From contig OY782746.1 in NCBI GenBank assembly GCA_963678095.2, positions 1,736,001 through 1,800,000 on the forward strand: a stretch of 64,000 bases of DNA. The letters are read 5' to 3'. The notes under the pieces are model-generated. The model was not told the origin of the DNA and ran no database searches. It saw only the letters and a program-made list of their open reading frames with translations. This DNA is from G963678095 sp963678095. GTDB taxonomy: Bacteria; Bacillota; Negativicutes; Selenomonadales; Selenomonadaceae. Shown piece after piece: positions 51,899 to 60,698 of the stretch. Position 1 is the first letter of the stretch; every line of letters begins with the position of its first letter. The position numbers and the translations under genes are program-made.

Positions 51899-52630
51899 AT
51901 GATGATACAAAGTGAACAACAGCAAAAGACGGTGTATTACCTGTTTAGCCCTTTCCTGCGAACCTTTCATTGGACGATGGTCGGCTGCGTTACGATTCTC
52001 TTTATTACCGGACTGTATATCACAAAGCCGGTGTCAGGCGGCGTTGGCATGGAACCAACCTTTGCCAGTACCATGCTGTCACTGGGCTGGGTTCGCTGGA
52101 TTCACTTCTTAGCGGCCTATATTCTGTCGGCTGTTTTTATCTTCAGAATATATGGGTTTATCATTAACAAGGGCGACCGACTTTTCCCACGGATTGGCAA
52201 AAAAGATTTTTTGAAATCGACGATTGACGTATCCATGCATTACTTGATGCTGCGCTGGTCACATAAGCCGTATCTACGTAATCCGGTTGCGAGAATGTCT
52301 TACGTGGGGCTTTACTCGCTGCTGCTGCTGGAATTTTTTACTGGTTTTTCCATGTATTATATGATTCATCCCAATGGCATGGGCTCATTTTTATTTGGCT
52401 GGGTGCATGTGCTGGTGGGGGGAGAATTTGCCACGCATTTTATTCATCACTGTGGAGCCTGGGGGATTCTCTTGTTTGCCATTGGCCATATTTATATGGC
52501 AATCCGCGCGGACTTTATGGAAGGTGAAGGCGAAAGCTCCAGCATGTTTTCCGGGCTTAAGTTTTTGGAGCATCCGCCGCTTGATCTTGACGATATAATG
52601 GAAGAGGAAGATGTGCCGAAAAAATACTGA
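51899..52630 (+). CDS. hyaC: [NiFe] hydrogenase cytochrome b subunit
   Basis: A 243-residue membrane protein of the HyaC/HupC family with four or five membrane helices and histidines placed for b-haems (LRTFHWTMVG, RWIHFLAAY, HCGAWGILLF and others). It links the hydrogenase to menaquinone. C-terminal acidic tail (DDIMEEEDVPKKY). The gene follows hyaB by 71 bases. Confidence 0.92.
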   Translation: MMIQSEQQQKTVYYLFSPFLRTFHWTMVGCVTILFITGLYITKPVSGGVGMEPTFASTMLSLGWVRWIHFLAAYILSAVFIFRIYGFIINKGDRLFPRIGKKDFLKSTIDVSMHYLMLRWSHKPYLRNPVARMSYVGLYSLLLLEFFTGFSMYYMIHPNGMGSFLFGWVHVLVGGEFATHFIHHCGAWGILLFAIGHIYMAIRADFMEGEGESSSMFSGLKFLEHPPLDLDDIMEEEDVPKKY

Positions 52631-52653
52631 CCACAGAAAGAGGGGAATACAAT

Positions 52654-52896
52654 ATGTGTAATACATGCGGTTGTGCTGCGCAGGGCAAGAACACACAGTT
52701 GAAATTTTTTGTAAAGGGGTATGATGAAGGCAGTGCCAAGCAGATGGAACGGACCCTGCTCGGCCTGCCGGGCGTATATCATGTGCATATTCATGCCCAT
52801 GACGGCGAGACGACGATTGATTATAATCCGGGAAAAACAACGCTGGGCAATATTTTAGGACTGTTTACGCAGCAGGGACTTGAAGCTGTTATCTAG
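52654..52896 (+). CDS. Small CxxCGC / HMA-like protein of the hydrogenase operon
   Basis: An 80-residue protein that begins MCNTCGCA and continues as a heavy-metal-associated-type ferredoxin fold (LKFFVKGYDEGSAKQMERTL, then VYHVHIHAHDGETTIDY). The N-terminal CxxCGC is exactly the high-affinity nickel motif usually found at the start of HypB, and the HypB encoded two genes later lacks it. A likely metallochaperone that gives nickel to HypB/HypA, but this is inference. Ribosome site GAGGGG; the gene lies 23 bases after hyaC and 20 before hypA. Confidence 0.75.
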   Translation: MCNTCGCAAQGKNTQLKFFVKGYDEGSAKQMERTLLGLPGVYHVHIHAHDGETTIDYNPGKTTLGNILGLFTQQGLEAVI

Positions 52897-52916
52897 CCTG
52901 ATGGGGGAAAGATTTT

Positions 52917-53258
52917 ATGCATGAAATGGCGATTGCACAGGGTGTGCTGGATATCGCTCTTGACTATGCGCGGCGCAATGAGGCGACGAGGATAAGCTGT
53001 GTCAGCCTGCTGCTGGGGGAGATGAGCGGTGTAGAGACCTCGTCGCTGGAATTTTGTTTCGCGGCGCTGACCAAGGGGACGATCGCCGAATCGGCCCGGC
53101 TCCTGTTTCATCGCTGTCCGCTAGTCGCCCGCTGCCGCAGCTGTGGCCGTGAAGGCCGGGTTTTGTCAGGAAGCTTTTTTTGCCAGGACTGTGGGCAGGG
53201 GGCCTTGGAAATTATATCCGGGCGGGAAATGCAGGTCGAGTATTTGGAGGTGGATTAA
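52917..53258 (+). CDS. hypA: Hydrogenase nickel incorporation protein HypA
   Basis: A 113-residue protein with the N-terminal MHEMAIAQG (HxE nickel site) and a zinc motif of two CxxC pairs (CRSCGREGRV; CQDCGQGAL). It moves nickel to HypB and the large subunit precursor. The TAA overlaps the hypB ATG. Confidence 0.93.
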   Translation: MHEMAIAQGVLDIALDYARRNEATRISCVSLLLGEMSGVETSSLEFCFAALTKGTIAESARLLFHRCPLVARCRSCGREGRVLSGSFFCQDCGQGALEIISGREMQVEYLEVD

Positions 53259-53929
53259 TGGAAATCCAGGTAATGGAAGATATTTTAGGCAGGAATGATC
53301 AGATTGCGGCTGAAAATCAGCAGCTGCTGGCAAGCAAGGGCGTTTTTGCCTTGAATCTTTTGGGTTCACCGGGGTCGGGAAAAACCTCCCTGCTGGAAAA
53401 AACCATGGCCCGGCTTAAACAAAAATTTTCTTTGGCTGTTATTGAGGGGGATCTGTTCACTTCGAAAGATGCCGATCGCATTGCGATTCATGGGGTGCCG
53501 GTCATTCAGATAAATACCAGTGGTGGCTGCCATCTCGACGCGCAAATGGTCCGGGAGGTTCTCGGGCAGCTTGATCTTGAGGCGATCGACCTGTTGATTA
53601 TTGAAAATGTGGGGAATTTGGTCTGTCCGGCGGAATTTAATGTCGGCGAAGATGAAAAAGCCGTAGTGCTCAGCATCACGGAGGGTGATGATAAACCGCT
53701 CAAATATCCGTTGGTGTTTAAGGAGTCGGCGGCCGCCGTTTTGAATAAGACCGATCTGCTGCCCTATACGAATTTTGATCTGGCAGCGGCTGGAGCGGAT
53801 ATCAGGGCGATTCATCCCGGCATAGAGGTGCTTGAGGTTTCCTGTAGCCAGGATCAGGGGCTTGAGGCCTGGATTGACTGGCTGTGCCAGCGTGTAGACG
53901 CTAAAAAAACAGGCGGTGATCGGGTATGA
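53258..53929 (+). CDS. hypB: Hydrogenase nickel incorporation GTPase HypB
   Basis: A 224-residue G3E GTPase: Walker A NLLGSPGSGKTSLLEK, the switch I EGDLFTSKDADRI, the metal-site region QINTSGGCHLDAQMV and NKTD. The start at 53258 overlaps hypA's stop (TAATG). The N-terminus has neither a His-rich stretch nor the CxxCGC motif; that function seems to be supplied by the small protein at 52654. Confidence 0.93.
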   Translation: MEIQVMEDILGRNDQIAAENQQLLASKGVFALNLLGSPGSGKTSLLEKTMARLKQKFSLAVIEGDLFTSKDADRIAIHGVPVIQINTSGGCHLDAQMVREVLGQLDLEAIDLLIIENVGNLVCPAEFNVGEDEKAVVLSITEGDDKPLKYPLVFKESAAAVLNKTDLLPYTNFDLAAAGADIRAIHPGIEVLEVSCSQDQGLEAWIDWLCQRVDAKKTGGDRV

Positions 53930-54420
53930 GTATGGTGACTTTGGTCGGGATCGGCAATATCCTGCTGCAGGATGAAGGGTTCGGGGTAAGTGCAGTCGAA
54001 GCACTGCAGCGGGAATATCGTTTCTCAGACGACGTACAGCTGCTTGATGGGGGTACCCTTGGCATGGAGCTGCTGGGCTTTATAAGCGGCAGCAAAAAAC
54101 TTATGGTCATAGATGCCATTGCTGGGAACGGTCCTCCGGGAACCTGTTTTCGCTTCTCCGGACCGGAGGTGCAGGCGTATTTTCAGGAGAAACTGTCGAT
54201 GCATGAACTGGGCATTCAGGATGTGCTGGCGTCTTTGAAAATTATTGGTGAACCGGTAGAGGAAGTAGTAGTGATTGGCGCCAAACCGTTTGTTGTTGGT
54301 GCCGGAGTGGGCTTGACGGCAGCGATGGCGGACTTGCTTGAACCAATTAAAAAAATGGCCATCGGGCAGCTGCGGGAATGGGGCTTTCCGGCAGAACTGC
54401 TTGCGGGAGAAAACAGGTGA
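53926..54420 (+). CDS. hyaD: Hydrogenase maturation protease
   Basis: A 164-residue HybD/HyaD-type endopeptidase: GIGNILLQDEGFGV (nickel-binding glutamate/aspartate), the DGGTLGMELLGF loop, and SMHELGIQDVL with the nickel-site histidine. It removes the C-terminal peptide of HyaB after nickel insertion. ATG overlaps hypB's stop region by 4 bases. Confidence 0.92.
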   Translation: MSMVTLVGIGNILLQDEGFGVSAVEALQREYRFSDDVQLLDGGTLGMELLGFISGSKKLMVIDAIAGNGPPGTCFRFSGPEVQAYFQEKLSMHELGIQDVLASLKIIGEPVEEVVVIGAKPFVVGAGVGLTAAMADLLEPIKKMAIGQLREWGFPAELLAGENR

Positions 54421-54424
54421 TTTT

Positions 54425-56671
54425 ATGAAGCGGGCGGGAATCCGCGTTGCTGGCATTGTGCAGGGCGTGGGTTTTCGCCCCTTTGTTTATCGGCTGGCAA
54501 AAGCGTATGATCTGACGGGGCTGGTCTTTAATGATGCGGCCGGGGTCTGGATTGAGATACAGGGGGAGGAGGCTGCGATCAAAGGGGCGTTGACGGCGCT
54601 TTCGGCCGAGGCTCCGCCGCGATCGCAGATCACCGCGGTTGAGGTCCGGGAGCTGTCCTTGCAGACCGAAACGGGATTTGTGATTGCTCCCAGCCCCGCG
54701 GGCAGTAAGCGGACGGCGCTTATTTCGCCGGATATTGCGACTTGTCCGGATTGCCGGCGGGAACTTCTCGATAAGCGGGATCGGCGCTATGGTTATCCTT
54801 TTATTAATTGTACGAATTGCGGGCCGCGATATTCGATTGTCCGGGATGTTCCCTATGACCGGCCGCAGACGACAATGGCTTCGTTTTCCCTTTGTCCGCA
54901 GTGCCGAAGGGAATATGAGGATCCCCTTGATCGTCGCTTTCATGCCCAGCCCAATGCCTGCGGCGATTGCGGCCCTTCCTATCAGCTTCTTGATAGTGCT
55001 GGAACTTGTGTCGGCGGCGAGGATGTGCTGGCAGTGTGTCGTGACCGACTGGGACAGGGGGCTGTCGTGGCGATTAAGGGGATCGGGGGCTATCATCTGG
55101 TTTGTGATGCCCGCTTGGAGCTGGCCGTGAAGAGGCTGCGACAGCGTAAATATCGCGAGGAAAAGCCGTTTGCGGTGATGTGCGGCAGCCTGGCGACCGT
55201 GCAGCAACTGTGCTTTTTATCCGCGGCGGAAGAAGTCCTTTTGACCGGGCCGGCAGCGCCCATCGTTTTGCTGCAGAGAAAGTCTGAGGATCCGCTGGCG
55301 AGGGCGGTAGCCCCGGGGAATCCCTGTCTGGGGGTGATGCTGCCTTATGCGCCGGTCCATTACGGCCTGCTCGCGGACGGGGATGTACTCGTTATGACCA
55401 GCGGGAATGTCAGTGAGGAGCCGATTGCCTATAAGGATGAGGATGCCCAAAAACGGCTGGCCGGTATTGCGGATTATTTTCTTGTTCATAACCGTGAGAT
55501 TCACTGCCGGGTCGATGATTCTGTTGCCCGTATTTTTGAGCAAAAACCGTATTTGCTGCGCCGCAGTCGAGGCTATGCCCCCGCTCCGATTGCTGTGGGG
55601 AAACCTGGACCGGCGGTGCTGGCCTGCGGCGGAGAGACGAAAAATACTTTCTGCCTGACCAAGGAAGCACAGGCCTTTATCAGTCCGCATATCGGCGACC
55701 TGGAAAATCAGGAGATCTTTCAGGCCTATCAGGAAACGATTGAACATTATAAACGGTTGTTTGATATCCAGCCGCAGGCGCTGGCTTGTGATCTGCATCC
55801 CGAGTATTTATCGGGAAAATATGCTGCCGGGATTGATCTGCCACTGGTGAAGGTGCAGCATCATCACGCGCATATTGCCTCCGTGCTGGCAGAACATGGC
55901 TGCCGGGAAAAGGTGCTGGGAGTGGCTTTTGATGGCACCGGTTATGGGGCGGATGGTCGGCTTTGGGGCGGGGAATTCCTGCTGGCGGATCTTGCCGGCT
56001 ATGAACGCCTTGGTCATTGCCGGTATCTGCCCTTGCCGGGAGGGGCAAAGGCGGTCAGGGAGCCTTGGCGGCAGGCTGCCTGGATTATGAAGCAGCTGTA
56101 CGGGGACGATTTTCTTTCGCGGCAGCCGGGGTTTGCCCGGCAATTGCCGGCGGGGGTCGAGCTCGTGCTGCAGGCGACGGCCGCCGGGATCAATGCGCCG
56201 CTAACCTCGAGCGTCGGCCGCCTTTTTGACACGGCGGCGGCACTGCTGGGGCTGCGCCTCTATAATACATTTGAAGGACAGGCGGCGATTGAGCTTGAGG
56301 CAGCGGCCGGCGGCAGAATGGGCGGCGTGCTGCCGTATGAACTGACAGCTGAGAACGTGCTTGATTTTTGTCCGAGCTTTGCGGCCCTGCTTGTCCGATT
56401 GCAGCAGGGGCGGAATCGGGCTGACCTAGCCGCTGATTTTCATGTGACGGTCGCGGCCGCTGCGGAAGCTGTGGTTCGGCGGCTTGCCCGGCAATGTGGA
56501 GTTTATACCGTGGCTCTGAGTGGGGGCGTATTTCAGAATATGACCTTGCTTCGTCAGCTGGTGGCAAGACTTCAAGGGGATTTTACCGTGCTGGTCAACC
56601 GGCAGGTTCCGGCCAACGATGGTGGAATCTCACTGGGACAGGCAGCAGTGGCAAGGGAAAGGGGTTGGTGA
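54425..56671 (+). CDS. hypF: Carbamoyltransferase HypF
   Basis: A 748-residue enzyme: N-terminal acylphosphatase-like domain (IRVAGIVQGVGFRPFVYRLA), two zinc fingers (CPDCRRELLD and CTNCGP; CPQCRREYED and CGDCGP), a YrdC-like domain (KGIGGYHLVCDA; NVSEEPIA) and the C-terminal Kae1-like domain with HHHAHIASVLAEHG. It makes the carbamoyl group that becomes the cyanide ligand. ATG 54425 has AGGTGATTTT upstream; it begins 4 bases after the protease gene. Length is standard. Confidence 0.95.
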   Translation: MKRAGIRVAGIVQGVGFRPFVYRLAKAYDLTGLVFNDAAGVWIEIQGEEAAIKGALTALSAEAPPRSQITAVEVRELSLQTETGFVIAPSPAGSKRTALISPDIATCPDCRRELLDKRDRRYGYPFINCTNCGPRYSIVRDVPYDRPQTTMASFSLCPQCRREYEDPLDRRFHAQPNACGDCGPSYQLLDSAGTCVGGEDVLAVCRDRLGQGAVVAIKGIGGYHLVCDARLELAVKRLRQRKYREEKPFAVMCGSLATVQQLCFLSAAEEVLLTGPAAPIVLLQRKSEDPLARAVAPGNPCLGVMLPYAPVHYGLLADGDVLVMTSGNVSEEPIAYKDEDAQKRLAGIADYFLVHNREIHCRVDDSVARIFEQKPYLLRRSRGYAPAPIAVGKPGPAVLACGGETKNTFCLTKEAQAFISPHIGDLENQEIFQAYQETIEHYKRLFDIQPQALACDLHPEYLSGKYAAGIDLPLVKVQHHHAHIASVLAEHGCREKVLGVAFDGTGYGADGRLWGGEFLLADLAGYERLGHCRYLPLPGGAKAVREPWRQAAWIMKQLYGDDFLSRQPGFARQLPAGVELVLQATAAGINAPLTSSVGRLFDTAAALLGLRLYNTFEGQAAIELEAAAGGRMGGVLPYELTAENVLDFCPSFAALLVRLQQGRNRADLAADFHVTVAAAAEAVVRRLARQCGVYTVALSGGVFQNMTLLRQLVARLQGDFTVLVNRQVPANDGGISLGQAAVARERGW

Positions 56672-56672
56672 T

Positions 56673-56888
56673 ATGTGTCTGGCAGTGCCGGCAAAAATAG
56701 TGGAAAAGAAAGATTTTTTGGCGGTGGTTGATATCAGCGGTGTGCAGCGCAAGGTAAGTCTGATGCTGCTGCCGGAGGCGGCAGTCGGGGATTTTGTGCT
56801 GGTGCATGCGGGGTTTGCGATGCAGGTTATTGAAGCAGAAGAAGCAAAACGTACGGATGAAATGCTGCGGGTGATGAGGGGTGACTGA
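56673..56888 (+). CDS. hypC: Hydrogenase maturation chaperone HypC
   Basis: A 71-residue HypC: MCLAVPAKIVEKKDFLAVVD at the N-terminus with the essential Cys2, then the OB-fold strands (KVSLMLLPEAAVGDFVLVHA). It partners HypD in assembly of the Fe(CN)2CO group. ATG 56673 sits 1 base after the hypF stop. Confidence 0.95.
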   Translation: MCLAVPAKIVEKKDFLAVVDISGVQRKVSLMLLPEAAVGDFVLVHAGFAMQVIEAEEAKRTDEMLRVMRGD

Positions 56889-56889
56889 T

Positions 56890-57987
56890 ATGGAGGATTC
56901 ACGGGATAAGGCCGGTTTTTTGCTGGCGGAGATTGAACGGCTGGCCGTGCGGCCCATGCGTCTGATGGAGGTCTGTGGCACACATACCGTAGCAATTTTT
57001 CGTGCCGGGATACGCCAGTTGCTGCCGGACGGGGTCGAACTCGTCAGCGGCCCGGGCTGTCCGGTATGTGTCACCGCAGACGATTATATCGATGAGGCCA
57101 TTGCCTACGCCCGTCAGGAAGATGTGATTTTAACCACCTTCGGTGACATGCTGAAGGTGCCAGGCAGTGCAAGCAGTCTGGCCCAGGCACAGGCGGAAGG
57201 GTCTGATATCCGCGTGCTGTATTCGCCGCTGGAGAGCCTCGATATTGCCAAAGCGAATCCCGGGAAAAAAGTGGTGTTTCTAGCTGTTGGTTTTGAAACG
57301 ACGGCCCCGACAGCGGCGGCGACGGTGCTCGAGGCCGCCGCGTGGCAACTCGACAATTTTTTTGTCCTGACGGCGCATAAGCTTGTGCCGCCGGCACTCG
57401 AGGCGTTGCTGGCGGATCCGCAGGTCAGGGTAGACGGCTTTGTTTTGCCGGGCCATGTCTGTGCGGTTGCGGGGGAAGCTCCTTATCGGTTTTTGCCGGA
57501 GCAATATCATATGCCGGCGGTTATCAGCGGCTTTGAACCCCTTGATATCCTCCAGACGGTATATTGCCTGGTACGGCAGATCTGTCACCGGCAGCCTGCT
57601 TTGGAAAATACATATCGCCGGGTTGTCCGGCCGGAGGGGAATCCTTCGGCCCGGCAGATTATGGCGGAGGTCTATGAGGTCTGCGATGCCGAGTGGCGCG
57701 GTATTGGACTACTTGCAAATTCCGGGCTACAGGTGCGCCCGCAGTACCGTAAATTTGATGCGAGAGCCGCCATGGGCTTAACGGTGCCCAGACCCAAGGG
57801 CAACAGCCAGTGTCGGTGCGGTGAGGTGCTGCGCGGCATCATTACCCCGCGGGAATGTCCGCTTTTTGGCAAAGGCTGCAGCCCACGCCGGCCGGTTGGC
57901 GCCTGCATGGTTTCGGTGGAGGGGGCCTGCGCCGCCTGGTATAAATATGGGAGCGGGAGGTATATGTATGGAAGACAAACGAATTAA
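56890..57987 (+). CDS. hypD: Hydrogenase maturation protein HypD
   Basis: A 365-residue iron-sulphur protein: RLMEVCGTHT, the GPGCPVCV motif, FGDML, GFETTAPTAA, the QCRCGEVLRG and CPLFGKGCSP cysteines for the cluster. Start 56890 has GAGGGG 8 bases upstream and follows the hypC stop by one base; the GTG at 56881 overlaps that ribosome site. It overlaps hypE by 20 bases. Confidence 0.94.
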   Translation: MEDSRDKAGFLLAEIERLAVRPMRLMEVCGTHTVAIFRAGIRQLLPDGVELVSGPGCPVCVTADDYIDEAIAYARQEDVILTTFGDMLKVPGSASSLAQAQAEGSDIRVLYSPLESLDIAKANPGKKVVFLAVGFETTAPTAAATVLEAAAWQLDNFFVLTAHKLVPPALEALLADPQVRVDGFVLPGHVCAVAGEAPYRFLPEQYHMPAVISGFEPLDILQTVYCLVRQICHRQPALENTYRRVVRPEGNPSARQIMAEVYEVCDAEWRGIGLLANSGLQVRPQYRKFDARAAMGLTVPRPKGNSQCRCGEVLRGIITPRECPLFGKGCSPRRPVGACMVSVEGACAAWYKYGSGRYMYGRQTN

Positions 57988-58978
57988 AATGGATCATGGC
58001 AGCGGCGGTCAGCTGAGCCGGGAACTGGTGGAGGAAATCTTTATCGGTTCGTATGGAAATCCCGTCCTCAATCAGCTGCATGACGGCGCGGCACTTGCCA
58101 TGCAAAGTGAGCGGATTGCCTTTACCACCGATTCGTATGTTGTAAAGCCGCTGTTTTTTGCCGGTGGCGATATTGGCCGGCTGGCAGTCTGCGGTACGGT
58201 TAATGATCTGGCCATGACTGGCGCCGTGCCGCGTTATTTGTCGGTGGGAATGATCCTTGAGGAAGGATTTTTGCTGACCGACCTGCAGCGGATTGCCGCC
58301 AGCATGCAGGCAGCGGCAACCGAGGCCGGGGTAAGAATTGTCACCGGTGACACGAAGGTGGTAAACCGCGGCGCCGGGGATGGGATCTACATAAATACAG
58401 CCGGAGTGGGGGACCTCATTGACGGTACGTCGATTTCTCCCGGAAATGTAAAACCGGGGCAGGATATCATTCTCAGCGGGTATATCGGCGATCATGCCAC
58501 GGCGATTATGGCGGGACGTCATCAGCTGGTGCTGCCGGAGTCCATAAAAAGCGATTGTGCTCCGCTCGGTAAGCTGGTGCAGGAGATGCTTGCGGCTGTA
58601 CCTGAGGTAGCTTTGTTGCGCGATCCAACGCGCGGCGGGGTGGCAGCGGCGCTCAATGAAATTGCCGGACAGGCGAGTGTGGGGATCCTGCTCGAGGAGA
58701 ACGCCTTGCCGGTGCGCCCGGAAGTTGCCGCGGTCTGCGATCTCTTGGGATTTGATCCGCTGTATCTGGCAAATGAAGGAAAGCTGCTGGCCTTTGTCGA
58801 TGCCGCTTACACAGAAAAGCTGCTGGCGGTTATGCAGCAAAACTCGCTGGCCCGGGAGGCACGGGTTATCGGCCGGGTGACCGCGGAGGCAGCCGGGCAG
58901 GTGGGCTTGCAGACGACGATCGGCGGGACCCGCATGGTCGATATGCCGCTGGGCGTTCAGATTCCGCGCATCTGCTAA
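57968..58978 (+). CDS. hypE: Hydrogenase maturation protein HypE
   Basis: A 336-residue PurM-like ATP-dependent dehydratase that turns the C-terminal thiocarboxamide into thiocyanate. Motifs: DHGSGGQLSRELVEEI, TTDSYVV, VTGDTKVVNRGAGDG and the C-terminal PRIC tail whose last cysteine is the carrier. The C-terminus ends in exactly Cys, as required. Start at 57968 (GGGAGG upstream) lies inside the end of hypD. Confidence 0.95.
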   Translation: MEDKRIKMDHGSGGQLSRELVEEIFIGSYGNPVLNQLHDGAALAMQSERIAFTTDSYVVKPLFFAGGDIGRLAVCGTVNDLAMTGAVPRYLSVGMILEEGFLLTDLQRIAASMQAAATEAGVRIVTGDTKVVNRGAGDGIYINTAGVGDLIDGTSISPGNVKPGQDIILSGYIGDHATAIMAGRHQLVLPESIKSDCAPLGKLVQEMLAAVPEVALLRDPTRGGVAAALNEIAGQASVGILLEENALPVRPEVAAVCDLLGFDPLYLANEGKLLAFVDAAYTEKLLAVMQQNSLAREARVIGRVTAEAAGQVGLQTTIGGTRMVDMPLGVQIPRIC

Positions 58979-58980
58979 AA

Positions 58981-59026
58981 AGAGAGGGAGCGTTAAGGAA
59001 AATTCCTTAAGCGCTCCCTCTCTTTG
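58981..59026. terminator. Bidirectional terminator at the end of the hydrogenase operon
   Basis: AGAGAGGGAGCG (58981-58992) pairs with CGCTCCCTCTCT (59012-59023), with an inner TTAAGGAA/TTCCTTAA stem. The minus strand has TTTTT after the stem, so it also ends the opposite TadG-like gene at 59032. Confidence 0.85.
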
Positions 59027-59031
59027 GGGGG

Positions 59032-60033
59032 TCAGGAGATCAGTTTTGAATGGATGGAAACCGGGTTGGAGATTACGGATTGCGGCTGCTGGACAAAGGT
59101 CATGCCACCGTTTATTGTAATATCGCCGTTGGCAACAAGACCGCCGATCACCGTCGAACCGGTGCCGTTGAAGGTGATGTTGCCGCTGTTTACATACAGC
59201 AGGCCGGTCAAAGTCGCTTTTTTGAGGGTGACATTGCCGCTCGGCGAATAAAAGGTACCGGTGATGGCGCCGGCCAACGTGATGTCAGGCTTGTCGAGAA
59301 TGACGATGCCGTATTTTGTATAGTCACCGGCCGTCACAGTGGTGCCGCTTTTGAAGATTGTCGAAAACAGCGTTGTCTTGCCTGTGAGCTGAATTTGCGG
59401 CAGGGGCAGCGGGCTGGTGAGCGTACTCTGGCTGGTGGCGTTAAAGGTGTTTTTGAAGGTGCCGGCAGTTTCGGCCGTTCCCTTGATCGGAATGCCGCCG
59501 TTTACCGCAACGCTGGTGCCGCCGTAGATGTCGCCGACGATGGACTCCGTGGTGCCGCCGTTGATTGTCAGGTTATGGGTGGAGAAAATGCCGTAGGAAA
59601 ATGGTCCGCCACTTTGAAAGGCCTGAGCGGTAGCTGCCGCGGTTACGGAATAGTTGTCCATAAGGCCAAAGACCCGGATGAAATATGATGGCACGCTTTC
59701 GGTGACGCTGACGCGGATCAGCATCGCGGCCGGGTCGCCGGGAAGCGCCGGATAGGTGACGACGGCTGCCGTGACAGTCGCTGCCCCGATGGCATTTTTG
59801 CTGAGGCAGTCACGGGCGGTGGCATCACTGGTGCCGTGATTTGATACGGTCTTCAAATCCAGGGCCCCGGCGGCGGCCGCTGCATCGACGGCGTTTTGCA
59901 GCCGCGCTTTATGGACATAGGCTACGCCGGCATCGACCACAAGGCCGGTCATGCCGACGAGTATTGGTAGCAGCACCGCAAATAATACGATTGTCTGGCC
60001 GCGCTTGTTGCGCAAACGATCGAGCAGGGACAT
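59032..60033 (-). CDS. TadG-like surface protein with repeat domain
   Basis: A 333-residue protein: an N-terminal TadE/TadG-type helix (NKRGQTIVLFAVLLPILVGM) and a VDAGVAYVHKARLQNAVDAA segment typical of TadG/Tad-domain proteins, followed from about residue 145 by strand-rich imperfect repeats (SVAVNGGIPIKG, GNVTLKKATLTG, GNITFNGTGS, GDITINGG), like a polymer-forming or beta-helix domain. It is probably an exported protein anchored to the membrane. It is encoded 18 kb from the tad operon and alone. GGAGG lies upstream of the ATG. Confidence 0.75.
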   Translation of the reverse strand: MSLLDRLRNKRGQTIVLFAVLLPILVGMTGLVVDAGVAYVHKARLQNAVDAAAAAGALDLKTVSNHGTSDATARDCLSKNAIGAATVTAAVVTYPALPGDPAAMLIRVSVTESVPSYFIRVFGLMDNYSVTAAATAQAFQSGGPFSYGIFSTHNLTINGGTTESIVGDIYGGTSVAVNGGIPIKGTAETAGTFKNTFNATSQSTLTSPLPLPQIQLTGKTTLFSTIFKSGTTVTAGDYTKYGIVILDKPDITLAGAITGTFYSPSGNVTLKKATLTGLLYVNSGNITFNGTGSTVIGGLVANGDITINGGMTFVQQPQSVISNPVSIHSKLIS

Positions 60034-60223
60034 GATGATTGCCTCCTTCTATTGGCGTATACGTCTGTCGGCTGCTGGCTAGCATCGACAGAAAAAGCTT
60101 ATGGTTAAGAAAAATATATCATAGGAATTTAATAAAAGCAATACAATTCGGAAATTTCAGTTAATTTTAAAAATCTACAAAAAACGGCAGGGTCTATCCC
60201 GGCAAGAAAGGAAAAGATTACGG

Positions 60224-60661
60224 ATGAAGATTATCATCGATGCCGATGCCTGCCCCAAAAATGTTTTGCTGATTTGTTGCCAGCAGGGACAAATAGAGGG
60301 GATTGCGGTATATACGGTGGCCAGTTGTGCCCATGAGATAGAAAATGAGTTTCATATTTGTGTCGACAACGAGCCACAGGCGGCGGATCTAAAAATTGTC
60401 AATCTGGCCCGGTCGGGCGATATCATCGTTACCCAAGACTGGGGACTGGCGGCAATGCTGCTCGGGAAAAAAGCAGTCTGCCTGAGCCCGACGGGGCGCG
60501 TGTATGAGCCGGGGGAAATGGATTTTTTGCTGGAGGAACGCGAGGTCAAGGCAAAATTGCGCCGTAGCGGCAAACGGACGAAGGGGCCGCGTCCGCGAAC
60601 CCTGGCGGATGATCAGCGCTTTGCCGCTTCGCTGGCTCAGCTGCTGGAGCAAAGTATATAA
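60224..60661 (+). CDS. YaiI/YqxD family protein (DUF188)
   Basis: A 145-residue protein of the DUF188 family (KIIIDADACPKNVLLICC, DIIVTQDWGLAAMLLGKKAV and RKRTKGPRPRT-like basic tail). It has a PIN-like fold with an acidic pair (DADACP) that might bind metal; function is not established. Ribosome site AGAAAGGA. A terminator follows. Confidence 0.85.
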   Translation: MKIIIDADACPKNVLLICCQQGQIEGIAVYTVASCAHEIENEFHICVDNEPQAADLKIVNLARSGDIIVTQDWGLAAMLLGKKAVCLSPTGRVYEPGEMDFLLEEREVKAKLRRSGKRTKGPRPRTLADDQRFAASLAQLLEQSI

Positions 60662-60662
60662 A

Positions 60663-60695
60663 AAAACGCGCCGCTTGCTTAAGCGGCGCATTTTG
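60663..60695. terminator. Bidirectional terminator between yaiI and the clpX-like gene
   Basis: GCGCCGCTT (60668-60676) pairs with AAGCGGCGC (60681-60689); AAAAAA on one side and TTTT on the other serve both convergent genes. Confidence 0.88.
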
Positions 60696-60698
60696 GTA

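Noticed and set aside
59050..59688. A 212-residue plus-strand frame opposite the TadG-like gene
   Set aside because: The minus-strand gene has a Tad-type N-terminal helix, a ribosome site and regular strand repeats; the plus frame has none.
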